64,000 nt of DNA from Thermoflavifilum sp. (GTDB taxonomy: Bacteria > Bacteroidota > Bacteroidia > Chitinophagales > Chitinophagaceae): contig NZ_CP063141.1 of assembly GCF_014961315.1 (NCBI RefSeq), positions 310,001 to 374,000 of the forward strand, written 5' to 3'. A program made the position numbers and the translations under genes. Within the stretch, counting starts at the first letter, position 1. The number at the start of each line of letters is the position of its first letter. The notes under the pieces are model-generated. The model did no database searches. It was not told where the DNA came from and saw nothing but the letters and a program-made list of their open reading frames with translations. Shown in pieces: positions 8,566-17,950 of the stretch.

Positions 8566-9957
8566 TTATGCCATCACCTGCATACGCTCGGCATCCCAGC
8601 GCACCGGCTTCTGCTGTTCATAGCTGAGGTTGCAGGCCAGCGCCGGAGCCGCCGCTCGAAAACCAAATACCGCATCTTCCACTACCGAAACTTTGCCTCG
8701 CACGGCATCGATAAAATGTTGCACATGTGCCTGGTGATCGTCATATCCGTCGGGTGCGGTGAAAACGATTTCCTCGGCGGGCGGGGCTATACGGGTCTGC
8801 GGCGGATATTGCCGATCATAAGCTGCCACAAAAGCCTGCTGTACGTCTTCGGGAAAGGTGCCGAAGCTATCCCAACCTCCATAGCCGGGCGCCTCAGGCA
8901 GGGGCTGCCGCCGGAGTGTGCAGGTGCGGTCGGTGATTTCGATGACGCCTTCCGTGCCGATGAGCCGGGTAGCACTGCCGCCCCCGCTGCCGTCGGCAAA
9001 ATTCACTTCCAGCATCACCCGGAATGCCGGATGATGGCCGCTACGGGCGGGATAATCCATCACCGCAACCATCAAATCCGGAACATCGCGCCCATCTTTC
9101 CAGTAACTGAGTTCGCCTGTAGCAAAAATACGTTCAGGGCCATAGGCACCTGTAATAAAATGCAGTCCACTCAACAAATGCACAAACAAATCTCCCGGGA
9201 TACCCGTGCCGTAAGCACGATAATTGCGCCAGCGAAAGAAGCGCACCGGATCGAAAGGCACCTTAGGAGTATCTTTCAAAAAAGTATCGAAATCGATGGT
9301 CTGTGGAGAAGCATCGGGCGGGATAGAATACTGCCAGGCTCCCAGCGCGTCGTGCCGATCAATATAGGCGCGCACGAGGTTGAGCTCACCGATTTCACCG
9401 GCTTCATATAATTTTTTCGCCTGGGCATAGAGCACGCTGCTCACCCGCTGGCTGCCCACCTGCAGGGGATGGCCCGTTTGCTGCTGGGCGGAAATGACCC
9501 CGGCACCCTGATCGAGATGCTGCACCATAGGCTTTTCGCAATAAACCGCCTTACCGGCTTTCAGGGCGTCGATAGCTACAGTATTGTGCCATAAATCGGC
9601 GGTGGCAATCATCACCGCATCTACATCATTACGAGCAATCAACTCCCGATAATCGCGCGTGGTGATGATCCGGTCGCCGAATACCTCTTTCGCCCGCCGC
9701 AGCCGACCATCGTATAAATCGGCCACGCCCACCAGCTCCACTCCCGGCACCTTTACCACCGAATGCGTATCCTGGAAACCCATGATGCCCATCCCCACGG
9801 TGGCCACCCGTACCCGCTCTCCACCCGCATCAAGCCCAGGGATAGACAGGGGATGCATACGCACGGATTGCGCTGAAAGCCGATGCCACCATCCGGCTCC
9901 ACTCATGAGTCCAATTACCGTACCCAGCTGGGTGAGAAATTTTCGTCTGGATTCCAT
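8566..9957 (-). CDS. Gfo/Idh/MocA family oxidoreductase with a Tat signal
   Basis: 463 residues. The N-terminus M-E-S-R-R-K-F-L-T-Q-L-G followed by a hydrophobic stretch is a twin-arginine signal, so the folded, cofactor-loaded enzyme is probably exported. A Rossmann nucleotide loop lies at V54-G-M-G-I-M-G60, and the family's catalytic E141-K-P block follows. The C-terminal half is the usual mixed beta-sheet dimer domain. Members oxidise or reduce sugars and related polyols with NAD(P); the substrate here is unknown. It lies between the YeaQ-like gene 11 bases upstream and DUF488 3 bases downstream, in one likely operon. Confidence 0.9.
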   Translation of the reverse strand: MESRRKFLTQLGTVIGLMSGAGWWHRLSAQSVRMHPLSIPGLDAGGERVRVATVGMGIMGFQDTHSVVKVPGVELVGVADLYDGRLRRAKEVFGDRIITTRDYRELIARNDVDAVMIATADLWHNTVAIDALKAGKAVYCEKPMVQHLDQGAGVISAQQQTGHPLQVGSQRVSSVLYAQAKKLYEAGEIGELNLVRAYIDRHDALGAWQYSIPPDASPQTIDFDTFLKDTPKVPFDPVRFFRWRNYRAYGTGIPGDLFVHLLSGLHFITGAYGPERIFATGELSYWKDGRDVPDLMVAVMDYPARSGHHPAFRVMLEVNFADGSGGGSATRLIGTEGVIEITDRTCTLRRQPLPEAPGYGGWDSFGTFPEDVQQAFVAAYDRQYPPQTRIAPPAEEIVFTAPDGYDDHQAHVQHFIDAVRGKVSVVEDAVFGFRAAAPALACNLSYEQQKPVRWDAERMQVMA

Positions 9958-9968
9958 GCTGAATTACA

Positions 9969-10250
9969 TTATGCTTTTCGAATCAGGTTTCGCAATAAGG
10001 CCACGATAAAAGTAAATATGGCCGACCCTATCACAGCCCATACCACGGGGAAAGTCTCACCCTGAATACGCACGGCCAGAAAAACCGGTAAATGCAGTTG
10101 AGCCGCCAGCCAGGTGCCGATGTAAGCGCCGATGAGTCCCACAATGAGCGAAACCAGGCAACCGCCTAAATTGTATCCAGCAAGACTTTGACCGATGGCC
10201 CCGCAGATGGCCGCAATGAGCAGCAATACGAGAAAACTACCGAGTGTCAT
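9969..10250 (-). CDS. YeaQ/YmgE-type small membrane protein (transglycosylase-associated family)
   Basis: 93 residues from the chosen start (M-T-L-G-S-F). A start at 10307 would add 19 residues that look unlike the family, so I prefer 10250. Three hydrophobic segments with glycine pairs (A-A-I-C-G-A-I-G-Q, then L-I-V-G-L-I-G-A-Y-I-G) are typical of the GlsB/YeaQ/YmgE family, small inner-membrane proteins linked to general stress. The mechanism is unknown. It is the first gene of the probable operon with the Tat-exported oxidoreductase and DUF488 gene. Confidence 0.75.
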   Translation of the reverse strand: MTLGSFLVLLLIAAICGAIGQSLAGYNLGGCLVSLIVGLIGAYIGTWLAAQLHLPVFLAVRIQGETFPVVWAVIGSAIFTFIVALLRNLIRKA

Positions 10251-10400
10251 AAAAAAGAAGGCTAATGAGCCAGAAAAATAGCTTTTATTTTTGACAATCC
10301 CAACCATTTGCGCTAACCGTTTTATATCATTTTGTGTAGCCCTTCCTTTGTTATTGGTAACGTTTCATAACGCTTCATGCATTTTCCTGCCAGACTATCC

Positions 10401-10408
10401 TAAATTTG
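10401..10408 (+). promoter_or_regulatory. Bacteroidota -7 box (TAAATTTG) for gcvP
   Basis: The octamer TAAATTTG matches the TAnnTTTG -7 consensus of Bacteroidota housekeeping promoters. It lies 28 bases before the ATG of gcvP, leaving a short leader of about 20 bases. No clear -33 TTTG lies at the right distance, so the call rests on the -7 match and its position. Confidence 0.45.
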
Positions 10409-10436
10409 TGGTTTCTAAACACCCGTGGTCAACTCT

Positions 10437-13355
10437 ATGCATCAACATCAACAAGGATATGCCCCCTTTGTCAGCCGGCATATCGGTACTTTTGGAGAGG
10501 AAGCTGGTCTGCTGGAAGTCATCGGATGCAGTTCTATACAGGAATTAATCGATAAAACCATCCCGAAAAATATCCGGTTGGAAGCTCCACTGAAGCTACC
10601 TCCGCCCATCGATGAAGCCGAACTGCTTCAGGAGCTGAAAGCATTATCCCTGCAAAACCAGGTTTTCCGATCTTTCATCGGTCAGGGCTATTATGGCACA
10701 CATACGCCCCCTGTTATTCAGCGCAACTTATTCGAAAATCCAAACTGGTACACGCCTTATACGCCCTATCAGGCCGAGATCTCGCAGGGTAGGCTGGAAA
10801 GCCTGTTGAATTTTCAAACCATGGTAGCCGATCTTACCGGCTTGCCTATCGCCAACGCCTCGCTGCTCGATGAAGGCACCGCAGCCGCCGAGGCCATGCT
10901 GATGCTCTACAGATTTGTACATGCCAGTGAGCAACATCACCGGCCACGCTTTTTCATTGATAATCGCCTGTTTCCCCAGACCATCGATGTGCTGCTCACC
11001 CGCGCCGAGCCGTTGGGTATTGAATGGGTGCTGGGCAAATGGGAAGAAGCCCGTATCGACGATCACTATTTCGGAGCCATCGTGCAATATCCCGACCAGG
11101 AAGGGGCGATTCATGATTATCGCAGTTTTATCAAGCAGGCACACGAAGCTGGGGCTTATGTGGCGATGGCCACCGATTTACTGGCATTGACCCTGCTGGT
11201 ACCCCCCGGTGAGCTGGATGCCGATGTGGCTGTGGGCTCATCGCAACGCTTTGGTGTACCCATGGGTTATGGTGGCCCTCATGCGGCATTCTTTGCAGCC
11301 AAAGATCAGTTCAAGCGGTATATTCCCGGCCGGATCATCGGGGTGAGTGTCGATAGCCAGGGTAATCCGGCACTCCGGATGGCGTTGCAGACCCGCGAAC
11401 AACATATCAAACGCGAAAAAGCCACCTCCAACATTTGTACGGCACAGGCGCTGCTGGCCAACATGGCCGCCATGTATGCCGTTTATCACGGACCGGAAGG
11501 ATTGAAAAGCATAGCCCGGCGAGTGCATCAGCTCACTGCTGCGCTTTACCAGGGCTTACAGGAACTGGGTATCGCATGCTGCCATGATCATTTTTTTGAT
11601 ACCCTCTGGATTCATGTGGATCAACCTCAGGAGATTCGCCGGATTGCCGAAGCATATCGGATAAATTTCCGATATGCCGACTCCTATCATATCAGTATTT
11701 CCCTTGATGAGACCACCACACCCGCCGATGTGCTGGATATCCTGCATGTTTTCGCACTTGCAAAAGGAGCAGATCGCGCACAGTTAGCACTCGCGGAAGA
11801 CCCATCCACCCCCTACCTGCCTCAGCAGTTGCTACGCAGTTCGGATTTTTTAACGCATCCCGTGTTTCATCAATACCATACCGAAACCCGGTTGATGCGA
11901 TATATCCACCAGCTGGAAAGCAAAGACATTGCGCTTACCCGCAGCATGATTCCGCTGGGCAGCTGCACCATGAAACTGAATGCAGCAGTAGAAATGCTAC
12001 CCCTGAGCTGGCAGCACTGGAGTCAGATCCATCCGTTTGCTCCTGCCGAACAGGTGCTGGGTTATCAAGAGCTCATCAGGCGACTGGGCGAGTACTTATG
12101 CGCCGTCACCGGGCTGGATGTGTACAGTTTTCAACCCAATAGCGGGGCTCAGGGCGAATACACCGGATTGCTCACCATCCGTCGATATTTTGCCGCTCGC
12201 GGCGAAGCACATCGTCGTGTGATGCTCATCCCGCTATCAGCCCATGGCACCAATCCCGCCAGCGCCGTCATGGCCGGTATGCAGGTGGTGACCGTAAAGA
12301 CCCTCGACAACGGGTATATTGATCTGCAAGATTTCCGGGAAAAGGCTTATCAGTACCGCAATGAACTGGCCGGCGTGATGATTACCTATCCGAGCACATA
12401 CGGCATTTTTGAAGAAGAAATCAAACATCTATGTGAAATTGTGCACGAATGTGGAGGCCTGGTGTATCTGGACGGGGCAAACATGAACGCGCAAATCGGA
12501 CTCACTTCTCCAGCCTTGATTGGGGCAGACATCTGCCACCTGAATCTTCACAAAACGTTTGCTATACCCCATGGCGGAGGAGGTCCGGGTATGGGCCCTA
12601 TTTGTGCTAAAGCTTTCCTCGCCCCTTATCTGCCCGATCATCAACTGTTTCATCAAACCAGTTACCAGGAAAAAGGCAATGGTCATTCGGCCAGCCGGTA
12701 TCATGCGGTGAGTTCAGCTCCTTATGGTTCACCCTACATCCTCATCATCAGCTATGCATATATTCGCCTGCTGGGAGCAGAAGGATTACGCAGAGTGAGT
12801 GAACATGCTATTTTGAATGCCAACTATATGCGGGCCCGACTGGAAGAAGCCTTTCCTGTACTGTTTACCGGGCATCATCACACCTGCGCACATGAGTTCA
12901 TCATCGACCTGCGTCCCTTCCGGCAAACGGCCGGCGTAGAAGTGGAAGATATCGCTAAACGCCTGATGGATTTCGGCTTTCACGCTCCTACCATCAGTTT
13001 CCCCGTTCCCGGCACAATGATGATTGAACCCACCGAAAGTGAAGATCGTGAGGAAATGGACCGATTTTGCGACGCCCTGTTGCAAATTCGGAAGGAAATA
13101 CAGGCTGTAGCAGAAGGTAAAATGGACCGGCAGGATAACCCATTGAGAAATGCCCCACATACCCATCAAATGGTGGTAACGGATCACTGGTCACACGCTT
13201 ATTCCCGTGAAATGGCTGCTTATCCGCTGCCCTTTGTACGCGAAAATAAATACTGGCCGCCCGTCAGCCGGGTTAACCAGACCTGGGGCGATCGTCATCT
13301 CATCTGTACCTGTCCACCGGTAAGCGCCTATGCCCATCAGCCGCAAACGGATTAA
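10437..13355 (+). CDS. gcvP: Glycine dehydrogenase (decarboxylating), P-protein of the glycine cleavage system
   Basis: 972 residues, full length for the single-chain P-protein (usually about 950-980). The N-terminal half begins with the R-H-I-G-T-F block, and the C-terminal half carries the pyridoxal-phosphate lysine K706 in L-H-K-T-F, followed by the glycine-rich H-G-G-G-G-P-G-M-G-P loop. It decarboxylates glycine and passes the aminomethyl group to the lipoyl H-protein. ATG 10437 is chosen; an in-frame GTG at 10425 would add four residues. The T and H genes are not in this window, so the system is split. No glycine riboswitch-like leader is seen in the short upstream gap. Confidence 0.97.
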   Translation: MHQHQQGYAPFVSRHIGTFGEEAGLLEVIGCSSIQELIDKTIPKNIRLEAPLKLPPPIDEAELLQELKALSLQNQVFRSFIGQGYYGTHTPPVIQRNLFENPNWYTPYTPYQAEISQGRLESLLNFQTMVADLTGLPIANASLLDEGTAAAEAMLMLYRFVHASEQHHRPRFFIDNRLFPQTIDVLLTRAEPLGIEWVLGKWEEARIDDHYFGAIVQYPDQEGAIHDYRSFIKQAHEAGAYVAMATDLLALTLLVPPGELDADVAVGSSQRFGVPMGYGGPHAAFFAAKDQFKRYIPGRIIGVSVDSQGNPALRMALQTREQHIKREKATSNICTAQALLANMAAMYAVYHGPEGLKSIARRVHQLTAALYQGLQELGIACCHDHFFDTLWIHVDQPQEIRRIAEAYRINFRYADSYHISISLDETTTPADVLDILHVFALAKGADRAQLALAEDPSTPYLPQQLLRSSDFLTHPVFHQYHTETRLMRYIHQLESKDIALTRSMIPLGSCTMKLNAAVEMLPLSWQHWSQIHPFAPAEQVLGYQELIRRLGEYLCAVTGLDVYSFQPNSGAQGEYTGLLTIRRYFAARGEAHRRVMLIPLSAHGTNPASAVMAGMQVVTVKTLDNGYIDLQDFREKAYQYRNELAGVMITYPSTYGIFEEEIKHLCEIVHECGGLVYLDGANMNAQIGLTSPALIGADICHLNLHKTFAIPHGGGGPGMGPICAKAFLAPYLPDHQLFHQTSYQEKGNGHSASRYHAVSSAPYGSPYILIISYAYIRLLGAEGLRRVSEHAILNANYMRARLEEAFPVLFTGHHHTCAHEFIIDLRPFRQTAGVEVEDIAKRLMDFGFHAPTISFPVPGTMMIEPTESEDREEMDRFCDALLQIRKEIQAVAEGKMDRQDNPLRNAPHTHQMVVTDHWSHAYSREMAAYPLPFVRENKYWPPVSRVNQTWGDRHLICTCPPVSAYAHQPQTD

Positions 13356-13445
13356 GCCCTGAAAAATAGCATGTTTTGGGATGAAGGTCTTATATTTGAG
13401 CCTTGACTTTAAGATGACACAGTTATTAAGCCTTAAAACACTACT

Positions 13446-15110
13446 ATGAGTCGACTGTTTATTACTAAGCCGTTACAAAAACTCTTTGCTGAAGCAGCAG
13501 ATACCGAAAGAGGATTAAAACGTGCACTCACCCGCACCAACCTCGTTGCCTTAGGCATTGGCGCCATCATCGGTGCCGGTATTTTTGTGTTAACCGGTCA
13601 GGCCGCCGCTCAATATTCCGGCCCTGCCGTGGTGATTTCCTTTGTGATTGCCGCCATCGCCTGCGGCTTTGCCGGTCTCTGCTATGCTGAATTCGCCTCC
13701 ATGATTCCTATCGCCGGTTCAGCATATACCTATGCTTATGCAACTTTAGGTGAATTCATCGCCTGGGTGATCGGCTGGGACCTCATCCTGGAATACCTGT
13801 TTGGAGCCTCTACTGTGGCCGTTGGCTGGTCGGGCTACGTGACCAGCTTTTTGAGGGATATTGGTATCCACATCCCCGATTATCTGTCCAATGCACCGGT
13901 TGTGTATGATCCTGCCAAGCATCAACTCGCGGCGTCTGGTGCTTTTCTGAACCTGCCCGCCATGTTCATCATTGCGTTGATGACCACCCTGCTGGTGATT
14001 GGCATCAAGGAATCGGCTCGTTTCAATAACATCATCGTCTTCATCAAATTGCTGGTGATTTTTCTTGTTATCGGATTTGGTATTCATTACATCGTCCCAG
14101 AAAACTATCATCCTTTCATTCCCCCCAACCAGGGCACCTGGGGTATTTACGGCTGGAGCGGCGTTTTCCGCGCTGCCGGGGTGATCTTTTTTGCCTATAT
14201 CGGATTCGATGCGGTTTCTACCGCAGCACAGGAAGCCAAAAATCCGCAGAAAGACATGCCCTGGGGTATCCTGGGATCGCTGCTGATCTGCACCCTGCTG
14301 TATATTGCCATGGGCTTCGTGATGACGGGTATGGTCAACTATACCAAGTTGAATGTGGCCGACCCGGTAGCGGTAGCCGTAAACGCTGCAGGACCTGCCC
14401 TGTTCTGGCTCAGATTCCCTGTTAAAATCGGTGCCATAGCCGGCCTGAGTTCGGTGATCCTGGTTATGCTCATGGGGCAACCCCGGATTTTCTATTCCAT
14501 GGCCAACGATGGATTGTTGCCCCGGGCTTTTAGTAAGCTTCACACGCGCTTCCGTACGCCTTATATCACTACCATCGTCACCGGCCTGGTGGCCATGGTA
14601 GTAGCCGGCGTATTCCCCATCGGGTTGTTAGGTGAACTGGTTTCCATCGGCACCCTGCTGGCCTTTACGATCGTGTCGGCCGGCATTTTAATTTTACGGA
14701 AAACCAAACCCGACCTGCATCGACCGTTTAAGACCCCGGGATATCCGGTGGTGCCTTTTCTGGGTATTTTATTCCCTTTCCTGGTGATGCTCACGCTGCC
14801 CTTCGATACCTGGTTGCGACTGATTATCTGGATGGCTATCGGGTTGGACATCTTTTATCTGTACAGCCAGCACAAGAGCCATGTGATTAAAGACCTCGAT
14901 AAAAAGCCCAGCCGGCATTTTGCAATAGAAGCCCTTCCGCTTGCACTGGTAACCCTTGTGCTGTTGGTTATGTCGTTCTATTCACCGGAAACCTGGGTGT
15001 TTTACGTGGCATTGATTCAGATAGCTGTATGTATTTTTGCGCTGATTCAGCTGTCGCAAAATATTCGACATCACAAGCATATAGCCCTGATGGAGGAAAA
15101 AATGAGCTGA
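13446..15110 (+). CDS. APC superfamily amino-acid permease
   Basis: 554 residues with about twelve to fourteen hydrophobic segments. The first carries the APC signature [12 protein letters not shown], and a later one has [16 protein letters not shown], both diagnostic of cationic amino-acid/APC transporters. The tail has two extra membrane segments, as in the longer CAT-like (YfnA-like) members. It is a cytoplasmic-membrane, probably proton-coupled amino-acid importer or exchanger of unknown specificity. It follows gcvP by 90 bases on the same strand, which is compatible with shared amino-acid metabolism, but a separate promoter is possible (TATATTTG at 13391-13398). Confidence 0.93.
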   Translation: MSRLFITKPLQKLFAEAADTERGLKRALTRTNLVALGIGAIIGAGIFVLTGQAAAQYSGPAVVISFVIAAIACGFAGLCYAEFASMIPIAGSAYTYAYATLGEFIAWVIGWDLILEYLFGASTVAVGWSGYVTSFLRDIGIHIPDYLSNAPVVYDPAKHQLAASGAFLNLPAMFIIALMTTLLVIGIKESARFNNIIVFIKLLVIFLVIGFGIHYIVPENYHPFIPPNQGTWGIYGWSGVFRAAGVIFFAYIGFDAVSTAAQEAKNPQKDMPWGILGSLLICTLLYIAMGFVMTGMVNYTKLNVADPVAVAVNAAGPALFWLRFPVKIGAIAGLSSVILVMLMGQPRIFYSMANDGLLPRAFSKLHTRFRTPYITTIVTGLVAMVVAGVFPIGLLGELVSIGTLLAFTIVSAGILILRKTKPDLHRPFKTPGYPVVPFLGILFPFLVMLTLPFDTWLRLIIWMAIGLDIFYLYSQHKSHVIKDLDKKPSRHFAIEALPLALVTLVLLVMSFYSPETWVFYVALIQIAVCIFALIQLSQNIRHHKHIALMEEKMS

Positions 15111-15152
15111 ACACATCAACACAGGATATCGATATTGCAAACCAAGCTGTTC

Positions 15153-15866
15153 ATGGGAAGGATATTTGAAGTTCGGAAAGCCAAGATGTTTGCCCGCTGG
15201 GATCGGATGGCCAAGCAGTTTACCCGATTGGGTAAAGAAATTGAAATTGCGGTGAAACAGGGCGGTCCCGACCCGGAGAATAATCCCACGCTTCGTCGCA
15301 TCATCCAGAACGCCAAGAGCGTGAATATGCCCAAGGACCGCATTGAAGCGGCCATCAAGCGGGCCATGGATAAAGATAAATCAGCCTACGAAGAAATCAT
15401 TTACGAAGGCTATGCGCCTCACGGCGTGGCGGTGCTGGTGGAAACGGCCACCGATAATCCCACACGTACAGTTGCGAATTTACGCATGCACTTCAACCGA
15501 AGCGGTGGAAGTCTGGCCACCAGCGGATCGGTGGCATTTCTGTTCAAGCGCATGGGTGAATTTGTGATTGAAAACGAAAAACTCCAGAATCTGGACGAAT
15601 TGGAGCTCGAACTCATCGACTACGGCATGGAAGACTTCGGTGAAAATGAAGAGGGAAAGCTTATCGTGCGCACGGCATTCCATGATTTCGGCAGGATGAG
15701 TGAATTCCTTGAAAAGAGAGGCATTCCCGTATTGCAATCACAACTCATCTATATTCCTACTTCCGTAGTCGAACTGCCTGAACAGCAAGCCCAGCAGGTA
15801 CTGGAACTGGTCGACAAATTAGAGCAGGACGACGACGTGCAACACGTTTATCATAACCTGGTCTGA
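15153..15866 (+). CDS. YebC/PmpR family regulatory/translation factor
   Basis: 237 residues from ATG 15153; the in-frame TTG at 15135 only adds a non-family hexapeptide. The N-terminus [16 protein letters not shown] is the Bacteroidota form of the YebC family. Later blocks such as [12 protein letters not shown] and [10 protein letters not shown] are highly conserved. The family has been described as transcription regulators (PmpR) and, in recent work on some members, as ribosome-associated factors easing difficult peptide synthesis. No ruv genes adjoin it here. Confidence 0.95.
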   Translation: MGRIFEVRKAKMFARWDRMAKQFTRLGKEIEIAVKQGGPDPENNPTLRRIIQNAKSVNMPKDRIEAAIKRAMDKDKSAYEEIIYEGYAPHGVAVLVETATDNPTRTVANLRMHFNRSGGSLATSGSVAFLFKRMGEFVIENEKLQNLDELELELIDYGMEDFGENEEGKLIVRTAFHDFGRMSEFLEKRGIPVLQSQLIYIPTSVVELPEQQAQQVLELVDKLEQDDDVQHVYHNLV

Positions 15867-15926
15867 TCAAAAGCAACCTTTTCTTGTTTCATGGCGAACT
15901 ATGAGGGTATCTTAAACCTCAATACC

Positions 15927-16316
15927 ATGAAACAGATCTTGTATCTGCTGCTGTGCAGCATGAGCCTGATGTATTTTACTGCCTGCAGCAAATCGTCCAA
16001 CACTTATGGTGGAGGCTCAACAGGAGGCAATACCGGAGGAAACAGCGGGGGTAATACCGGCGGTTCAACGGGTAATACGGTCAGCATCAGCAATTATACT
16101 TTTTCTCCGACCAGCCTCACCATAGCCAAAGGAACCACGGTGAAGTGGACGAACGATGACCAGGTGACCCACACCGTCACAGACGATAACGGGAAATTTG
16201 ACAGTGGCAATTTACCTTACGGCCAGAGCTATTCCCACACGTTTAGCGACACGGGCACCTTTCACTATCATTGTAGCATCCACACGTACATGAAAGGCAC
16301 CATCATCGTGCAATGA
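15927..16316 (+). CDS. Plastocyanin-like cupredoxin lipoprotein
   Basis: 129 residues. A lipoprotein signal ends at Cys20 (Y-F-T-A-C), then a Gly/Asn/Ser/Thr-rich tether (about 26-50), then a cupredoxin domain. The type 1 copper ligands are visible as H82, C116, H119 and M122 (C-S-I-H-T-Y-M), so the protein should bind one copper and carry electrons in the periplasm or at the outer membrane. ATG 15927 is preferred over an ATG at 15891 because the signal peptide begins there. It ends five bases from the convergent M48 protease gene. Confidence 0.9.
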   Translation: MKQILYLLLCSMSLMYFTACSKSSNTYGGGSTGGNTGGNSGGNTGGSTGNTVSISNYTFSPTSLTIAKGTTVKWTNDDQVTHTVTDDNGKFDSGNLPYGQSYSHTFSDTGTFHYHCSIHTYMKGTIIVQ

Positions 16317-16321
16317 ACATT

Positions 16322-17128
16322 TCATTGCGGATGATAGTATTTCATGGCTTCGGGAATCCATTTGCGAATGTCGGCGATACGCTGGGCGTCGGATGGGTGG
16401 TCGCTGAGAAATGCGGGGATCTGCCCAGTACTTGCCTGTGCCATCCTTTGCCAGAAATCCAGCGCTGCATGGGGGTCATAGCCTGCCAGTGCCATGAAAA
16501 TCAACCCCAGATGATCGGCCTCGGACTCCTGCTTACGGGAATGAGGCAACATCACACCAACCGTGCTGCCGATATCATACGCCTGCAAAAAGGCATCGCG
16601 GGTAGCCTGAGGTTTTTCGTTCATAAAAATAGCTAATGCCTCGCCTCCGGCCTGTTGCAGCAATTGTTCTGACATGCGCTCGGCACCATGCTGGGCTATG
16701 GCATGCGCGATTTCGTGTCCCATCACCACAGCAAGGCCGGCCTCGTCGCGGGTATAGGGCAATATGCCGGTATAGACCACCACTTTTCCACCCGGCATGC
16801 ACCAGGCGTTGGCCTCCTTGCTTTCCACCAGATGAAACTCCCAGTGATAATTCGCCACCCGGTCGCCATAACCGTGCTGGTTCAGATACTGCGTAATGGC
16901 CTGCGCTAGCCGTTGACCAACCCGTTCTACCATCTGTGACTGGGAACTGGTTGATGGAACAACTTTATTCTGGGAAAGAAAACTATGGTACTCCGTTAAT
17001 GCCATCTGGTCGAGCTGGCTTTCTGGAACCAGATGCAATTGCGATCGCCCGGTGATGGGTACTCGTGAGCAGCTGGATAGGATTCCCAGAACGCCTATAG
17101 CGAATGTCCAGGTCAAAATCCGTTTCAT
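16322..17128 (-). CDS. M48 family metalloprotease lipoprotein
   Basis: 268 residues starting at M-K-R-I-L. A longer open frame upstream has no signal-like start and is rejected. The signal ends in a lipobox with Cys20 (I-L-S-S-C). The zinc site is H138-E139-I-A-H142, with the third ligand in the downstream E201-S-E203-A-D block. W-C-M-P-G-G-K at 109-115 is the usual M48C (Oma1/LoiP-like) feature. The enzyme should be a periplasmic, membrane-tethered zinc endopeptidase for envelope protein quality control. plsY lies 92 bases upstream on the same strand, and the cupredoxin gene converges on it. Confidence 0.92.
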   Translation of the reverse strand: MKRILTWTFAIGVLGILSSCSRVPITGRSQLHLVPESQLDQMALTEYHSFLSQNKVVPSTSSQSQMVERVGQRLAQAITQYLNQHGYGDRVANYHWEFHLVESKEANAWCMPGGKVVVYTGILPYTRDEAGLAVVMGHEIAHAIAQHGAERMSEQLLQQAGGEALAIFMNEKPQATRDAFLQAYDIGSTVGVMLPHSRKQESEADHLGLIFMALAGYDPHAALDFWQRMAQASTGQIPAFLSDHPSDAQRIADIRKWIPEAMKYYHPQ

Positions 17129-17220
17129 ATAACCCTGGTTTTTGTAAATAAACAACATTGCGGCTTGGTTTACAAGTATAAGAAACAATCCCTGTACCAG
17201 AGATGGAAAAGCACACAATT

Positions 17221-17880
17221 TCATCGTGATGCATCCGGGTCGGATGTGGATTTCCGTTTCCTGAACAACGAAACCCGGTTTTCCCGCCCATGCAATAGCC
17301 GTTGTATATTTTTCTGATGGGTGAAAATGACCAGCAGTGCAATGATTATGGCAAATAGCCGATACACAAAAGCGCCAGATTTGAAGATGAACAGGATGAG
17401 GAGTGGAAATGCTATGGCAGCCAGTATGGAGCTCAACGACACATAGCGGGTGAGAAAAAGTACCAGCACAAACACCCCCACACAACAAAGAGCAACTACA
17501 GGCTGGATGGCCAGCACCATTCCGAACAGCGTGGCTACGCCCTTTCCCCCACGAAAATCTGCCCAGATAGGAAAAATATGCCCCATCACGGCAGCCAGCC
17601 CCAGCGCCAGCTGAAAGTTCATCATCTGGGCGGCGTGTTCCGGCTGGTTGTAATACGGTATGAGGTGCACCAGCTCTACGGCTATCACGCCTTTCAGCAT
17701 ATCCAGAATCATGACCACCGTACCTGCCCGGGGACCCAGTACCCGAAAGGTGTTGGTAGCGCCTGCATTACCGCTTCCATATTCCCGAATGTCGATATGA
17801 AAAAATCGCCGGCTGATCCAAACCGCGTTGGATATAGAACCAATCAAATAGGCCAGGATGATCAGGAAAAGTTCGGACAT
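17221..17880 (-). CDS. plsY: Acyl-phosphate:glycerol-3-phosphate acyltransferase
   Basis: 219 residues with five or so membrane segments. The N-terminal Y-L-I-G-S-I-S-N-A motif, the R-E-Y-G-S-G-N-A-G-A-T-N-T-F-R block and the F-R-G-G-K-G-V-A-T block are the three signature motifs of PlsY. It transfers an acyl group from acyl-phosphate to glycerol-3-phosphate, the first step of phospholipid synthesis, in the inner membrane. The C-terminus (H-Q-K-N-I-Q-R-L-L-H-G-R-E-N-R) matches the family, with a short extra tail. A -7 box lies just upstream at 17894-17901. Confidence 0.95.
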   Translation of the reverse strand: MSELFLIILAYLIGSISNAVWISRRFFHIDIREYGSGNAGATNTFRVLGPRAGTVVMILDMLKGVIAVELVHLIPYYNQPEHAAQMMNFQLALGLAAVMGHIFPIWADFRGGKGVATLFGMVLAIQPVVALCCVGVFVLVLFLTRYVSLSSILAAIAFPLLILFIFKSGAFVYRLFAIIIALLVIFTHQKNIQRLLHGRENRVSLFRKRKSTSDPDASR

Positions 17881-17893
17881 AGACTGGGCATCA

Positions 17894-17901
17894 CAAATTT
17901 A
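17894..17901 (-). promoter_or_regulatory. -7 box (TAAATTTG) for plsY
   Basis: On the minus strand the octamer reads TAAATTTG, a perfect TAnnTTTG match, 13 bases before the plsY ATG. The predicted leader is under ten bases. No -33 element is evident. Confidence 0.4.
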
Positions 17902-17950
17902 AGTGAAAGCTATGGATGATGAATGGACCCATCTTTCCGGTAGAGATGGG

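Noticed and set aside
8500..9411. A 303-codon open frame on the plus strand opposite the Gfo/Idh/MocA and DUF488 genes
   Set aside because: It runs antisense to two clearly conserved proteins, and its translation has no domain-like features; it is a shadow of their codon use.
10308..10436. A glycine riboswitch ahead of gcvP
   Set aside because: The gap has a promoter-like box about 20 bases before the start and no paired helices of the riboswitch.
13746..14543. A 265-codon open frame on the minus strand opposite the amino-acid permease
   Set aside because: Its translation is rich in His, Gln and Asn and has no conserved motif; the sense strand encodes a clear membrane transporter.
17129..17488. 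A long N-terminal extension of the M48 protease gene
   Set aside because: The extension overlaps plsY and the lipoprotein signal begins at 17128.
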